64,000 nt of DNA from Acinetobacter baumannii (GTDB lineage Bacteria > Pseudomonadota > Gammaproteobacteria > Pseudomonadales > Moraxellaceae). Positions 57,173 to 64,000 of this stretch are shown piece after piece. The number at the start of each line of letters is the position of its first letter. Within the stretch, counting starts at the first letter, position 1. The notes beneath the pieces were generated by a model, which worked only from the letters and a program-made list of their open reading frames with translations, was not told the DNA's origin and ran no database searches. A program made the translations under genes and the position numbers. Location of the stretch: positions 1-64,000 of the forward strand of contig NZ_JADVOP010000001.1 of NCBI RefSeq assembly GCF_016508585.1. Reading direction: 5' to 3'.

Positions 57173-58228
57173 TTACGCCGAACACGCTAAAGTCTTTTCA
57201 GAAAGCTGTTCAGCCACATCTAAAAGCAACTGCTCAGTCTTAGTCCAACCTAGACAACCATCCGTAACAGATTGACCATAGGTCATATTACAAGAAATTT
57301 TCTGATTGCCATCAACCAAATGACTTTCCAACATGACACCACATACATGGGTTAAATGTCTTTCTTCAATAATCTGCTGTAAAACCAATGGTTGTTTTAA
57401 AGGATCTTTACTGCTGTTGCCATGGCTACAGTCAATCACCAATGCAGGTAATTTTCCCTGATGTTGATGACGGATTTGCTGAATCGATTCTGCATCATAA
57501 TTGGTCCCTTTGTTTGAACCACGCAAGATGATATGCGCCAAAGGATTGCCCTGACTATGTACGATACACGGTGTACCTTTTTGGCTCATCGCAAGGAATT
57601 GATGCGGATGGCTTGCAGATTGGATTGCATCTAAAGCAATTTGAATCGAGCCATCGGTACCATTTTTGAAGCCGATGTTGAAAGGCATATGACTTGAAAT
57701 TTCACGATGGATTTGTGATTCACTGGTCCGTGCACCAATTGCGCCCCATGCCAATAAATCATCAAAATATGCCGTTGCCATTGGACTTAAAATTTCACTG
57801 GCAATCGGCAGACCTTTTTCTATAATTTGTAAATACAGTTGGCGTGACTTTTCCAAACCCAACTGCATATTTGCAGAGCCATCTAGATTCGGGTCATATA
57901 AGAAACCTTTCCAGCCGACAGTTGTACGTGGTTTTTCAATATAGGCACGCATCACCAGAAAAATATGGTCTGAAACTTTTTTTTGTAGTTGGATAAGACG
58001 ATCTGCGTATTCAAGTGCAGATTTTTCATCATGAATTGAGCATGGGCCTGTAATCACAAGCAAGCGGTGGTCTGAACCATCCAGAATGTTTTGAATTGTT
58101 TGACGTTGTTCAAATATTTGTAAGGCAAGCTTATGTTGTAATGGGAATTTTTCTTTTAACTCAACAGGCAGAGCCAACTGAGTTTCTATGGTTTGATCTT
58201 GTTGTAAAGCAATATTTAGAGCATTCAT
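57173..58228 (-). CDS. 3-deoxy-7-phosphoheptulonate (DAHP) synthase, class I
   Basis: The 351-residue enzyme condenses PEP and erythrose 4-phosphate, the first step of aromatic amino acid synthesis. Signatures of the AroF/G/H family are clear: GPCSIHD, EKPRTTVGWKGFLYDP, GAIGARTSESQIHRE, GFKNGTDGS, IDCSHGNSSKD and MLESHLVDGNQ. Which feedback isozyme it is cannot be told from sequence by eye. The ATG at 58228 has AAAGGA 7 bases upstream; a GTG directly before it is not needed. The roughly 360-base leader contains two aromatic leader peptides and an attenuator. Confidence 0.95.
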   Translation of the reverse strand: MNALNIALQQDQTIETQLALPVELKEKFPLQHKLALQIFEQRQTIQNILDGSDHRLLVITGPCSIHDEKSALEYADRLIQLQKKVSDHIFLVMRAYIEKPRTTVGWKGFLYDPNLDGSANMQLGLEKSRQLYLQIIEKGLPIASEILSPMATAYFDDLLAWGAIGARTSESQIHREISSHMPFNIGFKNGTDGSIQIALDAIQSASHPHQFLAMSQKGTPCIVHSQGNPLAHIILRGSNKGTNYDAESIQQIRHQHQGKLPALVIDCSHGNSSKDPLKQPLVLQQIIEERHLTHVCGVMLESHLVDGNQKISCNMTYGQSVTDGCLGWTKTEQLLLDVAEQLSEKTLACSA

Positions 58229-58241
58229 CACGTATTCCTTT

Positions 58242-58258
58242 GGACTCTCAATCAGTCC
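58242..58258 (-). promoter_or_regulatory. hairpin adjoining the DAHP synthase ribosome site
   Basis: On the minus strand GGACT-GATTGAG-AGTCC is immediately followed by the AAAGGA ribosome site of the DAHP synthase gene. It lies just after the stop codon of the second leader peptide, so a ribosome finishing that peptide could open or cover it. Confidence 0.45.
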
Positions 58259-58264
58259 TAACTT

Positions 58265-58369
58265 TTATTTGAGCGTATGGGATCTATTCAAATGGGCAAT
58301 CAGATTGTTCATTTGACCAAAGTAAAACCAATAAAAGTTACTAAAGTATACTGCGTTAAATTTCATCAT
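58265..58369 (-). CDS. aromatic leader peptide 2 (34 aa)
   Basis: This short frame has a strong GGAG site 7 bases before ATG and encodes a peptide containing VYFSNFYWFYFGQ. Eight of ten successive residues from Tyr8 to Phe17 are Tyr, Phe or Trp. Such clustering is the mark of a regulatory leader peptide sensing charged aromatic tRNAs. It ends 36 bases before the DAHP synthase start. I see no classic terminator after it, so it may act at the level of translation. Confidence 0.72.
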   Translation of the reverse strand: MMKFNAVYFSNFYWFYFGQMNNLIAHLNRSHTLK

Positions 58370-58423
58370 GATATTCTCCAAAATCTTTAAATTAAAACGA
58401 TTTAAAATCTTTAATATTAGGCA

Positions 58424-58488
58424 TAAAAAAACCTGACCGGGGTTGCCCGATCAGGTATTAACTTGGATGGGCAACCATTTCAGTGCCC
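58424..58488 (-). promoter_or_regulatory. transcription attenuator of the DAHP synthase gene
   Basis: On the minus strand an 11-bp stem, ACCTGATCGGG and CCCGGTCAGGT with loop CAAC (58431-58456), is followed by TTTTTTT: a strong intrinsic terminator. Upstream, GGTTGCCC (58469-58476) can pair perfectly with GGGCAACC (58441-58448), which would break the terminator. A further GGGCA (58484-58488) can pair with TGCCC of that arm. These exclusive pairings are the layout of an amino acid attenuator. Confidence 0.82.
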
Positions 58489-58504
58489 GAACGACTTCAG
58501 GCAA

Positions 58505-58576
58505 CTATCTAAAGAATTGCCAGAAATAATAAGAAGTAGCGATTGTAGCTTGCTTTAACATCTTTATATCGTTCAT
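58505..58576 (-). CDS. aromatic leader peptide 1 (23 aa)
   Basis: A 23-codon frame starts about 12 bases after the predicted transcription start and ends in SYYFWQFFR before the stop. Tyr-Tyr-Phe-Trp-Gln-Phe-Phe are encoded in a row just ahead of the attenuator. GGCAA within its Trp-Gln codons can pair with TTGCC directly after its stop, giving the first arm of the attenuator. The ribosome site is weak, and a second in-frame ATG lies at codon 6. Confidence 0.78.
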   Translation of the reverse strand: MNDIKMLKQATIATSYYFWQFFR

Positions 58577-58594
58577 AAAATCTGTATTGAATTT

Positions 58595-58623
58595 ACAATA
58601 CTCGGTGTGTCATGACTTTTCAA
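58595..58623 (-). promoter_or_regulatory. predicted sigma70 promoter of the DAHP synthase leader
   Basis: On the minus strand TTGAAA (58618-58623) and TATTGT (58595-58600) are separated by exactly 17 bases. The position, about 20 bases before leader peptide 1, fits an attenuated operon. Confidence 0.6.
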
Positions 58624-58677
58624 GCTATTTTTAAAAAAATTTTGATTTTATATAAATACCCTGAATTTGGCATATCT

Positions 58678-60819
58678 TTAGTAATATACATATGGTGAAA
58701 CGGTAATCTCTCTAGCCAACATTTTTTTGACTTGATCTGCGGTGATCGCTGCACTAAATAAGAAACCTTGACCGAATTTGCATCCTATCGCAATTAAACT
58801 GTCTAATTGTTGAGTGGTTTCGATTCCCTCGGCAACAATATCTAAAGATAGAATTGGACCCAGTTTGGCAATTCCTTCAACGATTGCCTTGATTGAATCT
58901 TCCTCATGCATACGATTCACAAAATTATAGTCGATCTTCAGACTATCTACTGGATAATCTCGGATATGTGACATTGAAGAATGCCCTGTCCCAAAATCAT
59001 CTAATGCGATACGCACCCCTGCATTTTTAAGTTTTTTTAATGCCCGAACCACATATTCATAACCACGATCTGCAAGCACATGCTCAGTTATTTCAATTTC
59101 AATCAAATGTGTCGGAATTGCATAGTTCATTAGTCGTTTAAGTAAAGTTTCAGCATAATTATCCCGCATAAACTCTACCGGAGATGCATTAATCGAAATG
59201 GGAACCACCTTTAATCCCAGACTCATCCAGTACGACATATCGGTAAAAATACGATCATGCATAATTTCACTGATTTTAGTAGCCAACTCAAAATCATTAA
59301 ATGCTTCTGCGACAGTAGAAGGGAAATACACCTCTCCCTCCGGATCTCGCCATCTCAGTAACGCTTCAAATCCAATAATTGAACAATCATCGAGTTTTAC
59401 TTTAGGCTGATAGAATGTTTCTACCTGATTACTCCGAATCATGTGTCGTGCAGTATGTAATTGTTTAGCTTTCCGCTGTGCTGTTTCAAACATGTCAGCC
59501 CCAAACATACGTACACCACCACGCCCACGTTCTTTTAAATCATTCAATGCCGTATCTGCACATTTTAAAAGTCCCGAACCATCTTTCGCGTCATCAGGAT
59601 AAATCGAACCACCAATACTCATCCCGCCGTTTAATAGCTTGCCACTATAAGTAATTGGAGCTTCTAATTGTTTTAATAATTTTTTTGAGATTGTTTCAAT
59701 TCGTTGATGGCTTTCTACTTTTTCAATCACCACTGCAAACTCATCTCCACCCAGTCTCGCAATATAGGCATGTTCATCAAGACAATTGGCTAGTCGTTTC
59801 GATAGGACCTTGAGTAAATGATCTCCCGCTGAATGCCCTAAAGTATCGTTGATATGTTTGAAATGGTCGAGATCAAGCAACAATAATCCAATTTTGCCAC
59901 GGCAATCTCGGGCTTTACCAATTGAGGATTTCAGTCTTTTTTTGAATATACGACGGTTCATCAGACTCGTCATTTCATCAAATTCGCTGTTTAGTCTTAG
60001 CTTTTCTTCAGCAATGCGTTGTTTGGTAATATCTCTTGATACACACAGAATACTGGTGGTTTGTCCTAGTGCATTGACTATAGGCGTCAATATATTGTCC
60101 CAATACATCGTGACATTATTAAAAACACTCTTTCCGGCAAATCGGACATTTTTCCCTTTTGCTGCTTCTTTGATTGCCTTTTTACCCTGCTCTCTCACTT
60201 CAGGAGGTAACAGATCCAGCCATTGCATACCAAAAGCAGTGACGTTCTCCTGCCCAAGTAGTGCCCGACAGCCTGCTTTATTCATATGTGAAACAAAACC
60301 ATCAGGACTAATGATTTTGATACAGTCAACACTGACATCCAACATGTCGGTATTGGCTTTTAATAGTTGTCGGGTTTCATGTAATTTTGAAAAATGCTCA
60401 TGAATGTGGGTACAGGTGATTGTCCAATCGAAATATTTCTTTTGATATAACGTGCTTTGTGCAATTAACAAAAACCATTGATATTCACCATCATGTCGTT
60501 TGATACGACATTCTTGTTCAAAACGCTGACCTGTCTTTTGAGCTTTGGTCCAAATGTCATGGATAAGCGTTCTATCTTCTGGATATAAAAAATCCATCCA
60601 TTGATGAACGTCAATATTATTATGATCAATTCCGAAATATTGCTTTAAAGCGGTATTAGAATAAGTTTCACCAAATTTAGTCATCCAAATTAAATGTGGA
60701 AGTTGATCTAAAGTAAACTTAACTTCATTTGAAATTTGCACACACTGCGGCTTTATAGAATTCCGAGACGAACTCACCTGATTCATATTACGATCATAAG
60801 GTAAATGAGCGCCAGCCAT
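58678..60819 (-). CDS. PAS-PAS-GGDEF-EAL cyclic-di-GMP protein
   Basis: The 713-residue cytosolic signalling protein has two PAS domains (about 30-145 and 155-270), a GGDEF domain with intact RLGGDEF (GGDEF at 357-361) and an EAL domain with EALLRW at 485-490 and the LDDFGTGHSSMSH loop. Both catalytic signatures look intact, so it may make or degrade cyclic di-GMP in response to a ligand or redox cue at the PAS domains. AGGA lies 8 bases before the ATG. No membrane segment is visible. Confidence 0.93.
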   Translation of the reverse strand: MAGAHLPYDRNMNQVSSSRNSIKPQCVQISNEVKFTLDQLPHLIWMTKFGETYSNTALKQYFGIDHNNIDVHQWMDFLYPEDRTLIHDIWTKAQKTGQRFEQECRIKRHDGEYQWFLLIAQSTLYQKKYFDWTITCTHIHEHFSKLHETRQLLKANTDMLDVSVDCIKIISPDGFVSHMNKAGCRALLGQENVTAFGMQWLDLLPPEVREQGKKAIKEAAKGKNVRFAGKSVFNNVTMYWDNILTPIVNALGQTTSILCVSRDITKQRIAEEKLRLNSEFDEMTSLMNRRIFKKRLKSSIGKARDCRGKIGLLLLDLDHFKHINDTLGHSAGDHLLKVLSKRLANCLDEHAYIARLGGDEFAVVIEKVESHQRIETISKKLLKQLEAPITYSGKLLNGGMSIGGSIYPDDAKDGSGLLKCADTALNDLKERGRGGVRMFGADMFETAQRKAKQLHTARHMIRSNQVETFYQPKVKLDDCSIIGFEALLRWRDPEGEVYFPSTVAEAFNDFELATKISEIMHDRIFTDMSYWMSLGLKVVPISINASPVEFMRDNYAETLLKRLMNYAIPTHLIEIEITEHVLADRGYEYVVRALKKLKNAGVRIALDDFGTGHSSMSHIRDYPVDSLKIDYNFVNRMHEEDSIKAIVEGIAKLGPILSLDIVAEGIETTQQLDSLIAIGCKFGQGFLFSAAITADQVKKMLAREITVSPYVYY

Positions 60820-61142
60820 AGATTAATCCTATAATATCAGTGCAAATTCAATATAAACTCTTTTTCTAGATGATATATTTTAGTCACATGTTTATTTTGC
60901 GATCATTAACAGAAATGTTAAGCCTTTCATTTATCAGGAAATAAATTGAATCAGATCACACTTCAAAAGAAGAGTGTAAAATTATAGACAAAATGAGCGA
61001 TAAAATCTATGTTTAAATGACTTGCTAGTTTTTTTCAACCTATCTATATCTGATTATTGCGGACATGTTTATTCGCAATAATCAATGCAAGTTTTTTATA
61101 CTAATCTTGGTGCAAGCGCCTATTTTTCTGGAAAATTTTCCA
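60820..61142. other. gene-free stretch
   Basis: This 323-base gap lies between the GGDEF-EAL gene start and the end of the MBL hydrolase gene. I see only A+T-rich sequence that must contain the GGDEF-EAL promoter; no small gene or strong terminator stands out. Confidence 0.4.
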
Positions 61143-62015
61143 TCATTTAAAATAATTTAGCGGTAACTTTAGGTAACGAATCCCATTACTTTCAGCTTCC
61201 GGAAACTTACCCGCATCCATATTGATTTGAATCGCTGGAAGAATCAGTTTAGGCATGGATAAAGTTGCATCACGTTGTTCACGCATGTCAATAAATGCTG
61301 CTTTAGTAACACCTGTATGGATATGAATATTTTTTTGGCGTTGGGTTTTGATATCGGTTTGGCAGCGATAGTCTGTACGTGACTCAGAAAGATAGTCATG
61401 GCATAAAAAAATACGAGTGTCATCTGCCAGTTTAAAAATCTGCATGACAGAATCATAAAGTTGTGCTGCACTACCTTTAGGAAAATCACAACGAGCAGTA
61501 CCATAATCTGGCATAAACAATGTATCACCAACAAATGCCGCATCGCCGATCACATAAGTTAAACATGCAGGCGTATGACCAGGTGTCGGAATATTGTAAG
61601 CCTCTAATTGACCTATTTTAAAAACTTCATGGTCTTTAAACAAATAGTCAAATGAGTGATGTGAGTTTAATGTTTTTATATCGACATGATAAATTCGGCT
61701 AAAAGTGTCTTGTACGATGGCAATCTTTTCACTCATTGCAATTCGTCCACCGAGCTTTTGCTTTAAGTATTGAGAAGCCGTTAAATGATCAGCATGTACA
61801 TGAGTTTCCAAAATCCAGTCAACACAAAGTTGCTCTTGTTGAACATATTCAATGATGCGATCTGCATGCTTTGTACTGGTTGTCGCTGATGCTGCATCAT
61901 AATCCAATACGCTGTCAATAATTGCACAACATTTAGTTGTTGGATCGGTCACAACATAACTGAACGTGTTGCTGTTTTCATCAAAAAAATCTTGAACTAT
62001 TGGATTCAACACCAC
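61143..62015 (-). CDS. MBL-fold hydrolase, persulfide-dioxygenase type
   Basis: The 290-residue metallo-beta-lactamase-fold protein has the metal motif THVHADH (H72, H74, D76, H77), PTPGHTPACLTY and the later FLCHDYL His. This pattern fits the ETHE1/Blh persulfide-dioxygenase group that clears sulfide-derived persulfide. It starts with a GTG directly after the stop of the preceding gene, with AGGAG 5 bases upstream. Linkage to two YeeE/YedE genes supports a sulfur role. The rhodanese-like fusion domain of some Blh proteins is absent. Confidence 0.84.
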   Translation of the reverse strand: MVLNPIVQDFFDENSNTFSYVVTDPTTKCCAIIDSVLDYDAASATTSTKHADRIIEYVQQEQLCVDWILETHVHADHLTASQYLKQKLGGRIAMSEKIAIVQDTFSRIYHVDIKTLNSHHSFDYLFKDHEVFKIGQLEAYNIPTPGHTPACLTYVIGDAAFVGDTLFMPDYGTARCDFPKGSAAQLYDSVMQIFKLADDTRIFLCHDYLSESRTDYRCQTDIKTQRQKNIHIHTGVTKAAFIDMREQRDATLSMPKLILPAIQINMDAGKFPEAESNGIRYLKLPLNYFK

Positions 62016-62432
62016 CTAAACTCCTGCAATTTTACGGTGAATAAGCACACCAACCAACATGGCGACAATAAAGTACATAGCCGAATAAACGCCTGCGCCA
62101 ATCAAAGTAAATGCGGGGGCTGGACATATGCCTGCAATTCCCCATCCTATTCCAAAAAGCACAGCGCCAAGGATTAACTTTGTATCAATTTTCGTATTGG
62201 TCGGTAAGTCGATTTTTTCATTAAATAGTGTGACTGGCTGACGTTTTACTTTCTGAAATGGTAAAAATGCGACCATGATCGCTCCGATCATGACAAAAGC
62301 CAAACTAGGGTCCCAATGACCAGATATGTCTAAAAAACCAATAACTTTTGCAGGATTCGACATCCCAGAAAGCATCAGACCAATTGCAAATAAACCACCA
62401 AAAACAAAGGCAAATAAATTTTTCATGTTCAT
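62016..62432 (-). CDS. YeeE/YedE-family membrane protein (second half-transporter)
   Basis: The 138-residue protein has about four hydrophobic helices and the family stretches GLMLSGMSNPAKVIGFLDI and GIGWGIAGICPAPAF with its cysteine. It overlaps the upstream YeeE/YedE gene by four bases. Pairs of this kind are thought to move a sulfur compound across the inner membrane, and this one is followed without a gap by the MBL hydrolase. Confidence 0.85.
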   Translation of the reverse strand: MNMKNLFAFVFGGLFAIGLMLSGMSNPAKVIGFLDISGHWDPSLAFVMIGAIMVAFLPFQKVKRQPVTLFNEKIDLPTNTKIDTKLILGAVLFGIGWGIAGICPAPAFTLIGAGVYSAMYFIVAMLVGVLIHRKIAGV

Positions 62433-62845
62433 GCTCCCAATAGATGACGCATCACATAAACAGTGATGAATCCTGCCAGCATAAAAGTACAGGTTGCAAT
62501 AATTGAACGCTTGGATAAACGGCTAATCCCACAAATACCATGTCCACTGGTACAGCCTGAACCCAGTCGCGTACCAAATCCAACCAAAAGACCTGCAATG
62601 ATCAATAAAATTGGATCTGTCGTCATCATTTCAATTTGTGGATGAACAATGGAAGTATAGATAAATGGTGTGATCAACAAACCTAATAAAAACCATAAGG
62701 CTGGCGTCTTCAACAGCATTTTAGGATTTAATACCTGGGCAACCAAGCCACTAATACCAGCAATACGTCCATTTACCAGTAGATAGCCGACAACAGCCAG
62801 TCCAAGTAAAGCGCCGCCAATGAAAGCAAGGATAAAATCATGCAT
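62429..62845 (-). CDS. YeeE/YedE-family membrane protein (first half-transporter)
   Basis: The 138-residue protein has about four hydrophobic helices and the key GFGTRLGSGCTSGHGICGISRLS motif region with its conserved cysteines. It is the first gene of a three-gene operon with its partner and the MBL hydrolase. I use the ATG of MHDFIL at 62845; the only earlier option in frame is a TTG. No ArsR/BigR-type regulator gene lies within the window. Confidence 0.85.
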   Translation of the reverse strand: MHDFILAFIGGALLGLAVVGYLLVNGRIAGISGLVAQVLNPKMLLKTPALWFLLGLLITPFIYTSIVHPQIEMMTTDPILLIIAGLLVGFGTRLGSGCTSGHGICGISRLSKRSIIATCTFMLAGFITVYVMRHLLGA

Positions 62846-62894
62846 CGTTTTAAACCCAAACAATATATGTTTTTATAATATATATTTTTATACT

Positions 62895-62918
62895 TTATAC
62901 AAGATCATTTTTGTATAA
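62895..62918. promoter_or_regulatory. palindrome upstream of the YeeE/YedE operon
   Basis: TTATACAA (62895-62902) and TTGTATAA (62911-62918) form a perfect inverted repeat with an 8-base spacer, 50 bases before the first start codon. It could bind a dimeric repressor; the persulfide sensor BigR/SqrR is the usual regulator of such operons, but the match to its site is untested. Confidence 0.45.
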
Positions 62919-63015
62919 GGACATAAACTCCTAATCGATAGGAGCTAAAACAAAGTACAACCACATTTGCAATGGGAGTTTTTAGCTTGACTGAAAAAAG
63001 ATCCTCTCTTGAACG

Positions 63016-63762
63016 TCAAGTGAATTCATTCAAAACTTTGTCAACAAACCATTTAGGAAAGTAATGGACAGCTGGGTTTAATTTTAATACTTCAGCATTC
63101 TCGATTTCAGCAATGAAAGATGCCCTTTCCCCTTCGCTTGAATTATCAAAAATATATGCGCGATCAGAAACTTCAATCGCTGACATCAATAAATCCAAAC
63201 TCCGATGATAACGTTCATAGACCTTTTTTTCCGGAACATCATGCCCACCTGTATATACACGATACTTAACACGTGCAATATTTATTTTAGGATCTACAGT
63301 CGCAACATAGTATAAATATGTCTTGAACCCTTGACGCTTCGCTTCACGTAAAAAATCGACTTTACTGACATGCGACATTACAGTTTCAAAGGTAAAACTT
63401 ATTTTGAGCTTTAAAAATTCCATCCGAATAAAATCAATGATGCGCGCACAAAGATAAGAATCTATTTCTGCTAATTCAAAAACGATCACTTGATCATTCA
63501 TGATTTTGGGTTGAGAGGATAATAGTGGTACTAATTTTTCATTTCTTTTACGCTTATTTTGGTTTAGAAACCTTAATAAAGCAGAAGCTGATAAATCTGT
63601 GTGATAATCGCTTAAACGAAGTTGCTGAGTCGCATACAACTGCTTTTCCAGTTCATCAGCATTTAAATACGCTCCAATTTGATTCGGCGCTAAATAGTCT
63701 TTGATGGTGCTTTTACCTGATCCATTCGGACCAGCAAACATTCTTATTCTTGGTGGTCGCAT
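63016..63762 (-). CDS. zeta-toxin-like P-loop kinase
   Basis: The 248-residue protein has the Walker A motif AGPNGSGKST near residue 10, followed by LNADELEK, SFTFETVMSH and YLYYVATVDP, and TGGHDVPEKKVYERYHRSL. These are the landmarks of zeta toxins, which phosphorylate UDP-N-acetyl sugars and block wall synthesis; some relatives act on other small molecules. It follows the gene at the window end by 6 bases and has no ribosome site of its own, so it is probably translationally coupled. Confidence 0.82.
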   Translation of the reverse strand: MRPPRIRMFAGPNGSGKSTIKDYLAPNQIGAYLNADELEKQLYATQQLRLSDYHTDLSASALLRFLNQNKRKRNEKLVPLLSSQPKIMNDQVIVFELAEIDSYLCARIIDFIRMEFLKLKISFTFETVMSHVSKVDFLREAKRQGFKTYLYYVATVDPKINIARVKYRVYTGGHDVPEKKVYERYHRSLDLLMSAIEVSDRAYIFDNSSEGERASFIAEIENAEVLKLNPAVHYFPKWFVDKVLNEFT

Positions 63763-63768
63763 GTAAAA

Positions 63769-64000
63769 TTATGCCAAGACCTCTTGTTTCTTTTTACGCT
63801 TTAAAACACTACGTTTGAGTTTAGGCAATGTATATGCTGCCGATAAGTCTTGAATAACGGTTATTTCACCATGTAATTGTTGCACAAGCTGACCGTCTTT
63901 CACATAAGTGACCCCCATATCAGACAAACTCGCCTGTTTAAATGCATGATGAAATGCATCAATAGCAAGCACTGGAATCGTTGCTTCTTCACGCAATGTC
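63769..64000 (-). CDS. partial gene upstream of the zeta-like kinase, possible antitoxin
   Basis: The frame is open to the right edge of the window, so its start lies outside. The visible part has about 77 residues, including IPVLAIDAFHHAFKQASLS and a basic tail (KLKRSVLKRKKKQEVLA). I do not recognise it. Its place directly before a zeta-like kinase suggests an antitoxin, though it does not look like the three-helix epsilon antitoxin. Confidence 0.6.
   Translation of the reverse strand, partial: TLREEATIPVLAIDAFHHAFKQASLSDMGVTYVKDGQLVQQLHGEITVIQDLSAAYTLPKLKRSVLKRKKKQEVLA

Noticed and set aside
59849..60403. 184-codon plus-strand frame inside the GGDEF-EAL gene
   Set aside because: It is antisense to conserved GGDEF and PAS coding sequence and has no ribosome site or recognisable domain.
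62928..62944. CTCCTA-ATCGA-TAGGAG hairpin as terminator of the zeta-like gene
   Set aside because: It lies about 70 bases past the stop with only a short T-tract, so the evidence is too weak to annotate.
1..64000. tRNA, rRNA, CRISPR and IS elements
   Set aside because: Reading both strands I found no cloverleaf-type sequence, spaced repeat series, transposase or terminal inverted repeats.

Overview
The window reads as a chromosomal segment of an Acinetobacter-like gammaproteobacterium. The base composition is A+T-rich (roughly 60% by eye), and the gene content fits: an hpx-type urate pathway, a urease cluster with UreJ, an OsmC-YcaO fusion, a YddG exporter and divergent LysR regulators. The genus is my inference from recalled gene content; no search was possible. 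No rRNA, tRNA, CRISPR array or insertion sequence was seen.

Layout. 0.6-12 kb holds a secreted acetamidase/formamidase, an MHS transporter and a valine-degradation operon on the minus strand (mmsA, mmsB, acyl-CoA synthetase, acyl-CoA dehydrogenase, enoyl-CoA hydratase, 3-hydroxyisobutyryl-CoA hydrolase), with a divergent LysR gene. 12-15.5 kb holds OsmC-YcaO and YddG. 15.6-24.2 kb is a purine-catabolic cluster: Rieske oxygenase, LysR, hpxO, alc, allA, a Tsx-like porin, uraH, uraD and puuE. 24.3-27.9 kb holds unknown genes and a lone phage-type lysozyme. 28-33.7 kb is urease in the order E-F-G-J-D-A-B-C. Together, 15.6-33.7 kb encodes a route from urate through allantoin and ureidoglycolate to glyoxylate and urea, and then urea to ammonia.

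34-47.3 kb is mostly housekeeping: two universal stress proteins, a CinA-like amidase, a lipoprotein, prmB-aroC, an ABC1 kinase, a pair of acyl-CoA dehydrogenases, a MaoC protein, an AraC regulator and gcvH.

47.4-57.0 kb is an accessory island. It has a Sec-exported 1597-aa YD-repeat (Rhs-type) protein and a separate Sec-exported Rhs-core protein with a toxin-like C-terminus. A putative immunity gene follows. Around them lie seven small secreted cysteine-containing proteins of one apparent family, one of them a pseudogene. The layout of these small proteins resembles the binding subunits of SubB-type AB5 toxins.

57.2-58.6 kb is a DAHP synthase gene preceded by two short reading frames packed with Tyr, Phe and Trp codons, a terminator/antiterminator pair and a good promoter. 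This looks like a transcription attenuator with tandem leader peptides. 58.7-64 kb holds a PAS-PAS-GGDEF-EAL protein, an MBL hydrolase with two YeeE/YedE membrane proteins (sulfur metabolism), and a zeta-like toxin kinase with a partner gene cut by the window end.

The strongest candidates for something undescribed are the split Rhs locus with its array of small secreted proteins, and the double aromatic leader in front of DAHP synthase.
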